The position numbers were made by a program, and so were the translations under genes. This document shows positions 18,444 through 27,323 of a DNA stretch of 64,000 nucleotides, piece after piece. Numbering within the stretch: the first letter of the stretch is position 1; the number at the start of each line of letters is the position of its first letter. Origin of the DNA: an uncultured bacterium (GTDB taxonomy: Bacteria; Vulcanimicrobiota; Xenobia; Xenobiales; Xenobiaceae); the NCBI GenBank assembly GCA_934644775.1, contig CAKUDB010000009.1, positions 1-64,000 on the forward strand. Reading direction: 5' to 3'. The notes under the pieces are model-generated. The model was not told the origin of the DNA and did no database searches. It worked only from the letters and a program-made list of their open reading frames with translations.

Positions 18444-18476
18444 GGGTTAGTTAAAGACCTAGAAATCTAGCAACCC
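18444..18476 (+). promoter_or_regulatory. Hairpin in the rpmE leader
   Basis: GGGTT (18444-18448) pairs with AACCC (18472-18476), and an inner CTAG-AAAT-CTAG hairpin sits within. It lies about 15 bases past the -10 and 50 before the start. L31 mRNAs in several phyla have leader structures bound by L31 itself; this may be an unlisted version. Confidence 0.4.
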
Positions 18477-18525
18477 TGAAACCGACAAAAAGGCGCGGTG
18501 TTAAGGGTACAAAGAGGGTAAAAAC

Positions 18526-18729
18526 GTGAAAGCAAACACTCATCCGAAGTTGCACAAAACAACCATCCGTTGTTCCTGCGGCAACACTTTTGAGACCCTG
18601 GCTACCTTGGAAGACATGCGCGTTGAAATTTGCAGCGCTTGCCATCCTTTCTACACCGGTAAGAAGCGTGCTGTCGCTCGCGAGGGACAGGTAGAGAAGT
18701 TCCGTCAGCGTTATAAAATTAAAGATTAG
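18526..18729 (+). CDS. rpmE: 50S ribosomal protein L31
   Basis: A 67-residue L31 starting at GTG. It is the zinc-binding (C+) form: Cys16 and Cys18 in RCSCGNTF plus the CSACHPFYTGKKR motif supply four Cys. Zinc-containing L31 acts as a zinc reserve in bacteria that also carry a Cys-less paralogue; no paralogue is in this window. AGAGGG lies upstream. prfA follows after 218 bases containing two hairpins. Confidence 0.95.
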   Translation: MKANTHPKLHKTTIRCSCGNTFETLATLEDMRVEICSACHPFYTGKKRAVAREGQVEKFRQRYKIKD

Positions 18730-18738
18730 TTGCTATAT

Positions 18739-18760
18739 AACCGGTCTCGAGCCGGTTTTG
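18739..18760 (+). terminator. Hairpin after rpmE, weak terminator
   Basis: AACCGG and CCGGTT pair around a 7-base loop right after the rpmE stop, followed by only TTG. The T-run is short, so termination may be partial. Confidence 0.4.
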
Positions 18761-18890
18761 CGGAGTAGCGTTTCTAGGGTTAGAAGTATCCTCGGGAACG
18801 CTTTCTGCGTATTAGGGGGATTTTTTGCGTCTTTTCTTTTGAGAGAAGTTGCCTAGCGGGTGGGGGAATAATCCCTGCAAGAGAGATACA

Positions 18891-18936
18891 GCGAAGGCTC
18901 ATTCGGGCCGTTTCGTTGTTTTTTAGTTTTTTTTTG
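18891..18936 (+). terminator. Intrinsic terminator directly before prfA (possible attenuator)
   Basis: CGAA-GGCTC-ATTC-GGGCC-G-TTTCG forms a stable stem with a 4-base loop at 18892-18915. A T-rich run of about 20 bases follows and ends right against the GAGGT ribosome-binding site of prfA. Any transcript reaching prfA from rpmE must read through it. Confidence 0.6.
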
Positions 18937-18947
18937 AGGTACGAATT

Positions 18948-20030
18948 ATGCTCGATTTATCCAAACTTAAGGAAATGGAGCGTCGCTTTGAAGAGCTCGA
19001 ACACAGCTTGTGCAATCCCGAAGTATTGAGCAATCCTGCCGAGTATCAGAAGCTTTCCAAAGAGCGCAAGTCTATCGAAGAAGTGGCCCTGCGCTCTCGG
19101 GATTTAGGCCAGGTCGTCGAGCATATCAATGAGAGCCACCACGCTCTAACTGCCGAAAGCGATCCGGAAATGCGCGATCTTTATCGCGCTGAAATTGAAG
19201 AGCTCGAGCAGCGTCGCACTCAGTTGGAAGAAGAACTTACCCGTTTACTTTTGCCTCGCGATCCTTATGCTGGACGCAACGTTATTGTGGAAATTCGCCC
19301 AGCTGCTGGCGGTGAAGAGTCTTCCTTATTCGCCCAAGAGTTATTCCGCATGTATTTATATTATGCCGACCGTATGGGCTGGAAGACAGAAATTTTGGCT
19401 CGCCAAGATACCGATTTAGGCGGCATGAAAGAGGTAACTTTCTCTATTACTGGCCACGACGTCTATCAGCATATGAAGTTTGAGAGTGGCGTCCACCGCG
19501 TCCAGCGTGTGCCCGCTACTGAAGCTTCCGGTCGAATCCACACTTCTACAGTTACTGTAGCCGTATTGCCTGAAGTAGATAGCGTAGATGAAGTACCTAT
19601 CAACGAAAAAGATTTGCGTATCGATACTTATCGCTCTTCTGGAGCTGGCGGTCAGCACGTCAACAAAACTGAATCGGCCATTCGCATTACCCACTTGCCT
19701 ACAGGTTTGGTCGTTACTTGCCAAGACGAGCGCTCGCAGCGTCAAAATCGCGAGAAGGCCATGCGTATTTTGCAAGCTCGCTTATTAGAGATCGAGAGGC
19801 AAAAAGCCGAAGATGAGCTTACTTCCAACCGCCGCTCCCAAGTGGGCCAAGGGGATCGCTCGGAAAAGATCCGCACTTACAATTTCCCCCAGAGCCGCGT
19901 TACCGATCACCGTATCGGTTTTACCGTACATAATATCAATGCGGTTATGGGCGGCGATTTAGACGATATTGTTAAGGCCCTTTGTGAAAATGAGCAAAAA
20001 GAGCTTATGGAAAAACTGGGCCAAGATTAG
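18948..20030 (+). CDS. prfA: Peptide chain release factor 1
   Basis: A 360-residue RF1 that reads UAA and UAG in the ribosome. The GGQ motif (SSGAGGQHVNKT) triggers peptide release. The stop-codon reader shows the RF1-type PAT tripeptide in RVPATEASGRIHTST. Length is standard. GAGGT precedes the ATG. prmC, which methylates the GGQ glutamine, follows after 63 bases, the common bacterial order. Confidence 0.97.
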   Translation: MLDLSKLKEMERRFEELEHSLCNPEVLSNPAEYQKLSKERKSIEEVALRSRDLGQVVEHINESHHALTAESDPEMRDLYRAEIEELEQRRTQLEEELTRLLLPRDPYAGRNVIVEIRPAAGGEESSLFAQELFRMYLYYADRMGWKTEILARQDTDLGGMKEVTFSITGHDVYQHMKFESGVHRVQRVPATEASGRIHTSTVTVAVLPEVDSVDEVPINEKDLRIDTYRSSGAGGQHVNKTESAIRITHLPTGLVVTCQDERSQRQNREKAMRILQARLLEIERQKAEDELTSNRRSQVGQGDRSEKIRTYNFPQSRVTDHRIGFTVHNINAVMGGDLDDIVKALCENEQKELMEKLGQD

Positions 20031-20093
20031 CTCTTTTTGTGGAAAATAAAGCAATGTTGGCGGTGTCGGTAAATTGAGCAGAGGGTTAGGCTA

Positions 20094-21029
20094 GTGGCAG
20101 AAATTACAGACCTTTTTCCCAAGCCGCCCATTCTGCGAAGCGTTTTGCACTGGGGACAGGCTCTGCTTAAAGGGAGCGGATCTTTTAGCCCTAGCCAAGC
20201 TCGCCGCGAAACGGAGATTCTTGTACAAGGCTTGGTCGGCTTAAGCCAAGTACAACTCTTCACTCAAGATAGCAAGCTATTAAGTGAGGAGGTAGCCCAG
20301 CGAATAAAAGAGGGGCTTCTCAGGCGCTTAAGCGGCGAGCCGACAGCCTATATTTTACAAGAGCGAGGCTTTTACGGCTTTACTTTTAAGGTTGGGCCCG
20401 GAGTGCTAATACCGCGGCCGGAGACGGAACTCTTAGTAGATACCGCTTTAGAATGGATAGACGAGTTGGGTACTATCAATAGCCCAAAGGCCGTCGGCCT
20501 AGGAGAGGCAAAGTCGGTGGGCCCTAGGGTGTTAGATCTTTGTACCGGCAGCGGTTGCGTTATTTTGGCTGTAAAGGCTTTGCGCCCTCAAGTTGAAGCC
20601 GAAGCTCAGGATCTTTCGCTTGAAACTTTTAAGTATTTTTCGGCTAACCGAAGCCATTTAGGGCTAGAGGCCAATGTGAAATGGCAAGGCGGAGATCTTT
20701 TTGCCGAAGTGGCAGGGCGCTTCCATTTTATTTTGGCAAACCCGCCTTATATTGGCACTTGGCAAGGGCCTGCCGCTGCTAAAGATGTGGCGGCCTACGA
20801 GCCCGGTTTGGCCCTTTTTAGCGGCCCAGATGGTCTAGATTTAATTAAAAAGCTAATAGCTCAGGCCCCTCAATATTTGGTAGAGGGCGGCGGTTTGGCT
20901 TTGGAAATAGGCTGTACACAAGGGGAAGCGGTTAGCTCGCTTATGCAGGCGGCTGGTTTTGAAAATATAAAAGTCTTGCAAGATTTTAACGATCTGGACA
21001 GAGTTGTATGCGGACGTTGGCAGCTTTAG
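20094..21029 (+). CDS. prmC: Release factor glutamine methyltransferase
   Basis: A 311-residue SAM-dependent methyltransferase that modifies the GGQ glutamine of RF1 and RF2. The N-terminal helical bundle is followed by the SAM site VLDLCTGSGCVILAV and the catalytic LANPPYI motif. GEPTAYI and the GFTFKVGPGVLIPRPETELLV segment are family-specific. It starts at GTG with GAGGG upstream and is probably co-transcribed with prfA. Confidence 0.95.
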   Translation: MAEITDLFPKPPILRSVLHWGQALLKGSGSFSPSQARRETEILVQGLVGLSQVQLFTQDSKLLSEEVAQRIKEGLLRRLSGEPTAYILQERGFYGFTFKVGPGVLIPRPETELLVDTALEWIDELGTINSPKAVGLGEAKSVGPRVLDLCTGSGCVILAVKALRPQVEAEAQDLSLETFKYFSANRSHLGLEANVKWQGGDLFAEVAGRFHFILANPPYIGTWQGPAAAKDVAAYEPGLALFSGPDGLDLIKKLIAQAPQYLVEGGGLALEIGCTQGEAVSSLMQAAGFENIKVLQDFNDLDRVVCGRWQL

Positions 21030-21102
21030 GCTCTAGCTAGCGTTGGCCGATTCGGTTCGGTGGATATATTGAACCTAATATTGGGGATTGGTAAATATCA
21101 TC

Positions 21103-21768
21103 ATGAGTAATGTTAGACTGGTTGGTCGCAGCAGATTGGGAGAGCAATATGTCGAAGCTTCGAAGATGCGCGACGAGTATGAGAAAGAAGGCGGCTTTAC
21201 ATCGTCAGTTTGGGCAGATGACGCGATTCGTTATCGCAACGAATTATCCGATCCCGTCAAGCGGGCTGTTATTTTTGCCATGCAAGCTCTTTACCAGCGC
21301 GAGCTCAATTTCGCCGACTTCGTTCCCGGAGGCGAAGGCGCTTCTCAAGTGCGCCATCTCGTTCTTTCCGACGTACTTTACTACGAATCAGATCGTTATA
21401 TTAAAGATCTCACTACTCGCATTTTTGATGGCGTTATTAAAAATTTAAGCCAAATCGACGCCCTTTTACAAAAACATATCACTTGTAACTGGCAAGTAGA
21501 GCGTTTGGCTACTGTCGAGCGTAATTTATTGCGTATCGGCATTTTCGGCCTTTTATTCGATGAAGAAGTGGCCCAGACTACTTCAGATAAAGCCATCATC
21601 AATTGTTGCTCCGATCTTTCCGAGGAATATTCTACCGAGCGCTCCAAAAATTTCGTTTTTGGTGTTTTGAGTGAAGTAAGTAAAGATAAAGACCGCCAGA
21701 AGGAAACCGAGTCGGCCGAAGCTGCCGAATCTGCAGGGGAAAACGAGCCAGCTGAAGCTACTAAGTAA
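21103..21768 (+). CDS. nusB: Transcription antitermination factor NusB with extended ends
   Basis: A 221-residue protein whose residues ~50-190 match NusB (FAMQALYQRELNF, then VERLATVERNLLRIGIFGLLF and KNFVFGVL). NusB with NusE binds boxA RNA and lets rRNA transcripts escape termination. Typical NusB has 130-160 residues; here ~45 extra residues precede the domain and a 25-residue acidic Ala/Glu tail follows. I chose ATG 21103 over a TTG 15 bases earlier, since GGGG abuts the TTG too closely. The role of the extensions is unknown. Confidence 0.85.
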   Translation: MSNVRLVGRSRLGEQYVEASKMRDEYEKEGGFTSSVWADDAIRYRNELSDPVKRAVIFAMQALYQRELNFADFVPGGEGASQVRHLVLSDVLYYESDRYIKDLTTRIFDGVIKNLSQIDALLQKHITCNWQVERLATVERNLLRIGIFGLLFDEEVAQTTSDKAIINCCSDLSEEYSTERSKNFVFGVLSEVSKDKDRQKETESAEAAESAGENEPAEATK

Positions 21769-21919
21769 GCTGAAGTTTACGCCAACTAAGCTCGGTTGGA
21801 GGCTCAGCTGGAGGCTTAGAGGAACCAGCGCACGGGTCGAAAATTTCTCCTGGCAGCTGTGGGGAGCAGTATAGGGCTTTAGCTGTCAATTTTTTAGTAA
21901 TAGGTAAGTAAATTCTGAT

Positions 21920-24322
21920 ATGAGTAAAGGCGAGAACGACACTTCACCCCAGAAGCCTAAGAGCAAGTTTGGGTGTTTGGCTCGTTTAGGTAAGATTCTC
22001 TATTGGGCGAGTTTCTCTGTCCTGTTGGTACTTATAGCCGCAGGTGTAGCTGGCTATGTTATTATCAACAACTATGCCAAAGGATTGCCCGACGTAAGTA
22101 AGTTGCATCAATACGATCCGGCTGAAACTACGCGCATTTATTCTTCCGACGGCCAAGTTATTGCTACACTTTTCCGAGAGAACCGCACTTGGGTTCCTTT
22201 GAAGAAGATCTCACCTAATATGCGCAATGCCATTTTGGCTATTGAAGATTCGCGCTTTTACGAGCATCATGGCGTCGATCCTATCGGCGTCTTACGCGCT
22301 GCTGTCGATCTTTACCGCTCCGGCGGCCAGGTTCACCAAGGTGCTTCCACTATTACTATGCAGTTGGCTCGAGCCTTCTTCCTCAACGACGACTTGAGTT
22401 TTCACCGCAAAATTAGAGAAGCTCTCTTGGCTTTACAAATTGAAAAGAGCTTTAGTAAAGATGAAATTCTGGAGCTTTATCTCAATCATGTATATTTAGG
22501 AGCTGGCGCTTACGGCGTCCATGCTGCGGCCAATGTCTATTTCTTAACTACTCCCGACAAACTTACTCCGGTACAGGCGGCTATTATTGCCGGTTTGCCC
22601 GCTTCGCCCAGCTACTATTCTCCTTTGGTAAATGAGCGTGCCGCCACTTCGCGAGCTTTAGAAGTGTTGGCCCGTATGCGCCAATTAGACATGATTACCC
22701 AGAAGCAATATCGCCAAGCTGTCGATACTTTGCATAAGGGTATCAAATATGCCAATAAGGGGCGCACCGAGTTCCAAGTGCTTAAAGTCCCTTATTTCAC
22801 TACTTACGTATTGAAAGAACTTAACAGCCGTTACAGCGAAGACGTCCTCTATCGCGGCGGCCTAAAGATTTATACTACGGTAGATCTTAAGCTCCAGGAA
22901 AAAGCTGAAAAGATTGTGGCCGAGAAGGTCGCCCAAAATAAAGAGTGGTACAATGCTGGTACGGCGGCTGCCGTTGTAGTAGAAAATTCTACCGGTTATA
23001 TTCGGGCTATGGTAGGGGGCAGCGGTTGGAGCAAAGACAACCAATTTAACCGCGCTTGGCAAGCTCGCCGTCAGCCTGGATCTTGTTTTAAAGTGTTTGT
23101 CTACACTACGGCGGTAGAGTCTGGCTATACTCCCGACACGATTATTTCCGACAGTCCAGCCACTTATAAAATTAGCGATACCGAAACGTGGTCGCCTAAA
23201 AACTCTGACGGCAAATTCTTGGGCAATATTCCTATGTTGCGTGCCCTTATGGGATCGCGTAACGTCGCGGCTGTAAAGTTGCTCACTATGGTCGGCCCTG
23301 AGCGGGTTATCGAATATGCCTATCGTATGGGTATAAAAGAGCGCTTAGAGCCCAATCTCTCTTTGGCTTTGGGCTCGGCTGTGGTAACGCCTTTGGAAAT
23401 GGCTTGCGCTTTTACTTGCTTCCCTAACGGAGGTATCAAAGTTCAGCCTAGCGGTATAAAAATGGTCTACGATAATGACGGCAACGTTATCGAAGATAAT
23501 ACCTTCACCCGTCAAGAAGAAGTCCTTTCCGAATCTACAGCTTACACTATGTGCTCTATGCTTAAGAGTGCCGTTGAAGGGGGCACCGGCTACGGAGCCC
23601 AAATTCCTGGACGGGCTGTGGGAGGCAAAACTGGTACCACCGACGATTACCGCGACGGTTGGTTCGTGGGCTTCACTCCCCAATATACTTGCGCCGTTTG
23701 GGTAGGCAACGACGATTATACTTCTATGTGGCGCGTCTATGGTGGCGATGTGGCTGCCCCTATTTGGAAGGCGATCATGAGTTTTGCCGTCAAGAATCTT
23801 CCCAACAAACAATTCGAAAAGCCCAAGTCGGGGTTGGTTTCGGTGCTTATGTGTAGCGAATCGAAATGTCGCGCCGGTGCCAAATGTATGAACACCTACA
23901 AAGAGTATTTCCGCCCCGGCGAAGTACCTAAGAAGTTCTGTCCTATCCACGGCGGAGGAGCTTCGGTGCCTACTATTGCCGCCCCCAAAGACGACGGCTA
24001 CGGCGCTAAGAGGGAAGAGGCGAGCCAGCCCGCTCCCTCCCAGAGTGAGACTGAGCCTACGCCTGTGCCTGCCGATGCTCCTCAAACTTGGGGCGAGGTT
24101 GTGCCTGACATCTCTGAGCATACTGAGTCGGTAACTCCCGATTTAACGCCGGAAAATGTACCTATTCCCGATACTGTATACGCTCCCGATACGGCAGCTC
24201 CGCCGCCGGTAAGTGCTCCGGCCCCCGAAGCTCCCATAGCCGCTCCTCCCGAACCGCAGGCGGTTCCTATAGGCGGAACTTCCGAAGCGGCCGGAGCTCC
24301 TGCCGAAGCGTCGGCCCAATAG
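21920..24322 (+). CDS. mrcA: Class A penicillin-binding protein 1A
   Basis: An 800-residue bifunctional cell-wall synthase. A membrane anchor (~35-58) precedes the GT51 transglycosylase with catalytic Glu in EDSRFYEHHG and the GASTITMQLAR motif. The transpeptidase has Ser in PGSCFK, GSRN as the SxN-type motif, and KTGTT. After it comes a Cys-bearing segment (CSESKC, FRPGEVPKKFCPIH) common in Firmicutes-type PBPs, then ~110 residues rich in Pro and Ala. The transpeptidase would be the beta-lactam target. It stands alone. Confidence 0.94.
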   Translation: MSKGENDTSPQKPKSKFGCLARLGKILYWASFSVLLVLIAAGVAGYVIINNYAKGLPDVSKLHQYDPAETTRIYSSDGQVIATLFRENRTWVPLKKISPNMRNAILAIEDSRFYEHHGVDPIGVLRAAVDLYRSGGQVHQGASTITMQLARAFFLNDDLSFHRKIREALLALQIEKSFSKDEILELYLNHVYLGAGAYGVHAAANVYFLTTPDKLTPVQAAIIAGLPASPSYYSPLVNERAATSRALEVLARMRQLDMITQKQYRQAVDTLHKGIKYANKGRTEFQVLKVPYFTTYVLKELNSRYSEDVLYRGGLKIYTTVDLKLQEKAEKIVAEKVAQNKEWYNAGTAAAVVVENSTGYIRAMVGGSGWSKDNQFNRAWQARRQPGSCFKVFVYTTAVESGYTPDTIISDSPATYKISDTETWSPKNSDGKFLGNIPMLRALMGSRNVAAVKLLTMVGPERVIEYAYRMGIKERLEPNLSLALGSAVVTPLEMACAFTCFPNGGIKVQPSGIKMVYDNDGNVIEDNTFTRQEEVLSESTAYTMCSMLKSAVEGGTGYGAQIPGRAVGGKTGTTDDYRDGWFVGFTPQYTCAVWVGNDDYTSMWRVYGGDVAAPIWKAIMSFAVKNLPNKQFEKPKSGLVSVLMCSESKCRAGAKCMNTYKEYFRPGEVPKKFCPIHGGGASVPTIAAPKDDGYGAKREEASQPAPSQSETEPTPVPADAPQTWGEVVPDISEHTESVTPDLTPENVPIPDTVYAPDTAAPPPVSAPAPEAPIAAPPEPQAVPIGGTSEAAGAPAEASAQ

Positions 24323-24479
24323 CGGATCTTGGCCGGGGCCAACGCTTATAGCCTCTATTACGCAAACAAATCTTAATAGCGCGATCAGCTTTCCCAGGCT
24401 AGGGTAATTTTGTCTAATTGCCTAGGCTCAGAAGGGCCTAAGCCGAGTCGCGTAAAAAGTCCCCCTTCGGAGGTTGGAT

Positions 24480-25832
24480 ATGGAAGAGCAAGTTAAAAGT
24501 GAAGGCACCGTTTCTAGCGAGTGCCAAAGCGACTGGGATTACCCCTATGTCACCTTAGAAAATATCGGCCAATATGTCGGTCAGAAAGTCGTTATTAAAG
24601 GTTGGTTGCGCAAATTGCGCTCCAGCGGCAAGATCCTTTTCTTGCAAATGCGTGACGGTACGGCCACTATTCAAGTGGTGGTAGTCAAGTCGGAGTGCTC
24701 TCCTGAAGAGTTCCAAGTGGCCAAGAGTCTCACTCAAGAGTCCTCCTTTGAAATTGTCGGTTTAGTTCGCGAAGATCAGCGCTCAGCTTGTGGCTACGAG
24801 ATCCAAGCTTTCCATGTGCGTCTCATTTCCGGCTCTGTCGATTACCCCATTACTCCCAAAGAGCACGGTACCGAGTTCTTGATGGACCATCGCCACCTTT
24901 GGATCCGCTCTTCTCGCCAACATGCCATTTTGCGCATTCGGGCCGAGATTATGCGCTCGATCTGTGAATGGTTAGACAATAACGGTTTCTTACGTGTCGA
25001 TAGTCCTATCTTAACTCCCAGTGCTTGTGAGGGTACTTCCACACTCTTTGAGACCGACTATTTCGATACTAAAGCTTATCTTACTCAGAGTGGTCAACTC
25101 TATGGCGAAGCTGCAGCTATGGCTTTTGGTAAAGTCTATTGCTTCGGCCCCACTTTCCGAGCTGAAAAATCCAAAACTCGCCGCCATCTGACCGAGTTCT
25201 GGATGGTCGAGCCGGAAATGGCCTTTACTGATTTAGATCAGAGCATGGAAGTGCAAGAGCAAATGATTAGCCATGTAGTAGCTAATGTTTTGCGTCACCG
25301 TTTGCCTGAGCTAAAAATCTTGGAGCGCGATTTAAGTAAATTAGAAGCCATTAAGCCTCCCTTCCCGCGTTTATCTTACGATGAAGCCGTCGAATACTTA
25401 CAAAGCCAAGGTGTAGACTTTAAGTGGGGAGACGACTTTGGCGCTCCTGACGAAACTATTATCGGTCAGCGTTACGATAAGCCCGTTTTCGTCCACCACT
25501 ATCCTTGCTCTTGCAAAGCTTTCTATATGAAACCGGAGCCGGGACGCCCCGAAGTTTGTCGCAGTGTCGATACTTTAGCTCCTGAAGGCTATGGAGAGAT
25601 CGTTGGTGGCAGTCAGAGGATCGACGACTTAGATCTTTTGGAAGCTCGTATTAAAGAGAACGGCTTGCCTTTGGAAGCTTACCAGTGGTACTTAGACTTG
25701 CGCCGTTATGGCTCTGTGCCTCACTCTGGCTTTGGTTTGGGTATTGAAAGAGCTGTGGCCTGGATTTGTGGTATTGAGCATGTGCGCGAGGCTATCCCTT
25801 ACGCCCGTACCATGAGCCGTATCCATCCTTAG
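24480..25832 (+). CDS. asnS: Asparaginyl-tRNA synthetase
   Basis: A 450-residue class IIb synthetase that loads Asn onto its tRNA. The N-terminal OB fold (VVIKGWLRKLRSSGKILFLQMRDG) binds the anticodon; the catalytic core has FRAEKSKTRRHLTEFWMVEPEM (motif 2) and GFGLGIERAVAWICG (motif 3). AsnRS-type residues and overall length favour Asn over Asp. I chose ATG 24480 because CGGAGG lies 6 bases upstream; a TTG two codons earlier is too close to it. Confidence 0.95.
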   Translation: MEEQVKSEGTVSSECQSDWDYPYVTLENIGQYVGQKVVIKGWLRKLRSSGKILFLQMRDGTATIQVVVVKSECSPEEFQVAKSLTQESSFEIVGLVREDQRSACGYEIQAFHVRLISGSVDYPITPKEHGTEFLMDHRHLWIRSSRQHAILRIRAEIMRSICEWLDNNGFLRVDSPILTPSACEGTSTLFETDYFDTKAYLTQSGQLYGEAAAMAFGKVYCFGPTFRAEKSKTRRHLTEFWMVEPEMAFTDLDQSMEVQEQMISHVVANVLRHRLPELKILERDLSKLEAIKPPFPRLSYDEAVEYLQSQGVDFKWGDDFGAPDETIIGQRYDKPVFVHHYPCSCKAFYMKPEPGRPEVCRSVDTLAPEGYGEIVGGSQRIDDLDLLEARIKENGLPLEAYQWYLDLRRYGSVPHSGFGLGIERAVAWICGIEHVREAIPYARTMSRIHP

Positions 25833-25988
25833 TTTCTATTTGTAACTTTTTTTATCGGTTGGGCTAAGCTGGCAATTTGGTTTTTTTTCCGGTAAACTTA
25901 GGCTCCAAACTAGCTAAGGTTAGCCCAGTGGGCGGAGTAGTCCGCATTCCTGTTCGTCTGTAAAGAGGCGATAAAATTGGAGGTTCCT

Positions 25989-26729
25989 GTGTCTGGTCAC
26001 TCAAAATGGCATAACATTCGTTTGAAAAAAGGTAAAGTTGACGCTCAGCGCGGCAAACTGTTTACTAAGCTTTCTAAAGATATTTATATGGCTGTTCGTA
26101 AAGGTGGACCGGACCCTGAGACCAACTTTATCTTAAAGATTGCCGTTCAAAGGGCTCGCGCCGTCAATATGCCCGCCGACAATATCAAGCGCGTTATCGA
26201 AAAAGCTAGCGGTTCTGGCGAAGGCGAAGATTACGCCGAAGTTAGCTACGAAGGTTACGGCCCTCACGGTGTAGCTATTATAGTAGAAGCAGCTACCAAT
26301 AATCGCAACCGCACTGCCGCTGACGTGCGCTCTACTTTCTCCAAGTTGGGTGGCAACTTAGGAGAAACTGGTTGCGTAAGTTGGAACTTCACTCGCTACG
26401 GCGTATTGCAAATTCCCGCCGAAGGTGTAGACGAAGAAGAGCTCTTAATGGCCGCTCTTGAAGCTGGTGCCGAAGATCTTAAAAACGACGGCGATTATTT
26501 CAATGTTTTGACCGAGCCCAATAAGCTCCACGCTGTAAAAGACGCTTTGGAAAGTGCCGGCTATACAATCGAAGATGCCAGCTTCTCCCAGGTAGCCAAA
26601 GATACCGTAGAGCTGAGCGTAGAGCAAGCTAGAGGCGTCTTGCGTTTAATCGAAACCTTAGAAGATTTTGATGATGTGCAAAATGTCTACTCCAATGCCG
26701 ATATTCCTGACGAGGCTATGGAAGAATAA
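25989..26729 (+). CDS. yebC: YebC/PmpR family protein (translation factor or regulator)
   Basis: A 246-residue YebC/TACO1 protein. It opens with the invariant SGHSKWHNIRLKKGKVDAQRGK and contains FTKLSKDI, NMPADNIKRVIEKA and YEGYGPHGVAI. YebC has been described as a DNA-binding regulator and, more recently, as a factor easing ribosomes through proline stretches. I chose GTG 25989 (GGAGG five bases upstream), which gives the standard family start. ruvC begins two bases after its stop, a very common arrangement. A long-range inverted repeat (TGGGCTAA at 25860, TTAGCCCA at 25920) lies in its leader. Confidence 0.95.
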   Translation: MSGHSKWHNIRLKKGKVDAQRGKLFTKLSKDIYMAVRKGGPDPETNFILKIAVQRARAVNMPADNIKRVIEKASGSGEGEDYAEVSYEGYGPHGVAIIVEAATNNRNRTAADVRSTFSKLGGNLGETGCVSWNFTRYGVLQIPAEGVDEEELLMAALEAGAEDLKNDGDYFNVLTEPNKLHAVKDALESAGYTIEDASFSQVAKDTVELSVEQARGVLRLIETLEDFDDVQNVYSNADIPDEAMEE

Positions 26730-26731
26730 TT

Positions 26732-27232
26732 TTGTCCCAGCTTGTTTTAGGTATCGATCCGGGCAACGCTCGCTGTGGCTGGGGAGTCGTGGCTGCTTCT
26801 GATGACGGCCAGCTTTCTATGTTAGATTGTGGCTGTGTCGAAACGGGTAAAGACGAAGCTTCTGGCGAGCGTTTGGCGGCCGTATATGCCGGAATAAAGG
26901 CGGTATTAGCTAAGTATAGTCCCGAACAGCTGGCTATAGAAAAGTTATTTTTTAACCGCAATATTACTAGCGGTATGGCTGTAGCTGAAGCTCGAGGAGT
27001 TATTCTTCTAGCCGCTCACCAAGCGGGAGTGCCCGTTTTTGAGTATACGCCTTCAGAAATAAAAGAGACGATGACTGGCGACGGCAAAGCCAAGAAAAAA
27101 GATATTGGCCAAGCGGTTGTACTTACTTTAGGATTGGAAAAAGCTCCCACTCCCGACGATACTGCCGATGCAGTAGCTATAGCTATAACCCACCTATTTT
27201 GGAGTAGTTTCAATAGTGGCAGTTTATCCTAG
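26732..27232 (+). CDS. ruvC: Holliday junction resolvase RuvC
   Basis: A 166-residue endonuclease that cuts Holliday junctions after RuvAB branch migration. Acidic residues of the RNase H-like site are present: Asp in LGIDPGNARCGWG, Glu in AIEKLFF and Asp in TPDDTADAVAIA. It starts at TTG two bases after yebC with GAAGAA as a weak site, so it is probably coupled to yebC. ruvA and ruvB lie 6.5 kb away on the same strand. Confidence 0.95.
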   Translation: MSQLVLGIDPGNARCGWGVVAASDDGQLSMLDCGCVETGKDEASGERLAAVYAGIKAVLAKYSPEQLAIEKLFFNRNITSGMAVAEARGVILLAAHQAGVPVFEYTPSEIKETMTGDGKAKKKDIGQAVVLTLGLEKAPTPDDTADAVAIAITHLFWSSFNSGSLS

Positions 27233-27262
27233 TCGAAGTTAAAACCTAAAAGCGCTTAAAAA

Positions 27263-27320
27263 GGCCCCTATTTTTGGCTAAAGTTTTCACTTTAGTCAAA
27301 AATAGGGGCCCCTTTATTTT
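27263..27320. terminator. Long bidirectional terminator between ruvC and the DXS-like gene
   Basis: A stem of over 20 pairs (GGCCCCTATTTTTGGCTAAAGT against its near-complement) with a short TTTTC-type loop is followed by TTTATTTTTG on the plus strand and preceded by an A-run that serves the minus strand. It serves two converging genes. Confidence 0.9.
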
Positions 27321-27323
27321 TGC

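Noticed and set aside
18441..18515. SAM-I riboswitch-like phrases (CAACCC, AAGGCGCGGTGTTAAG) before rpmE
   Set aside because: The other conserved parts (kink-turn GGTGGAGGGAC region and P1 pairing) are missing, and an L31 gene is not a SAM target.
23345..24121. 258-codon antisense frame inside the PBP1A gene
   Set aside because: It mirrors the codon bias of the PBP1A strand and has Arg/Ser-rich meaningless sequence.
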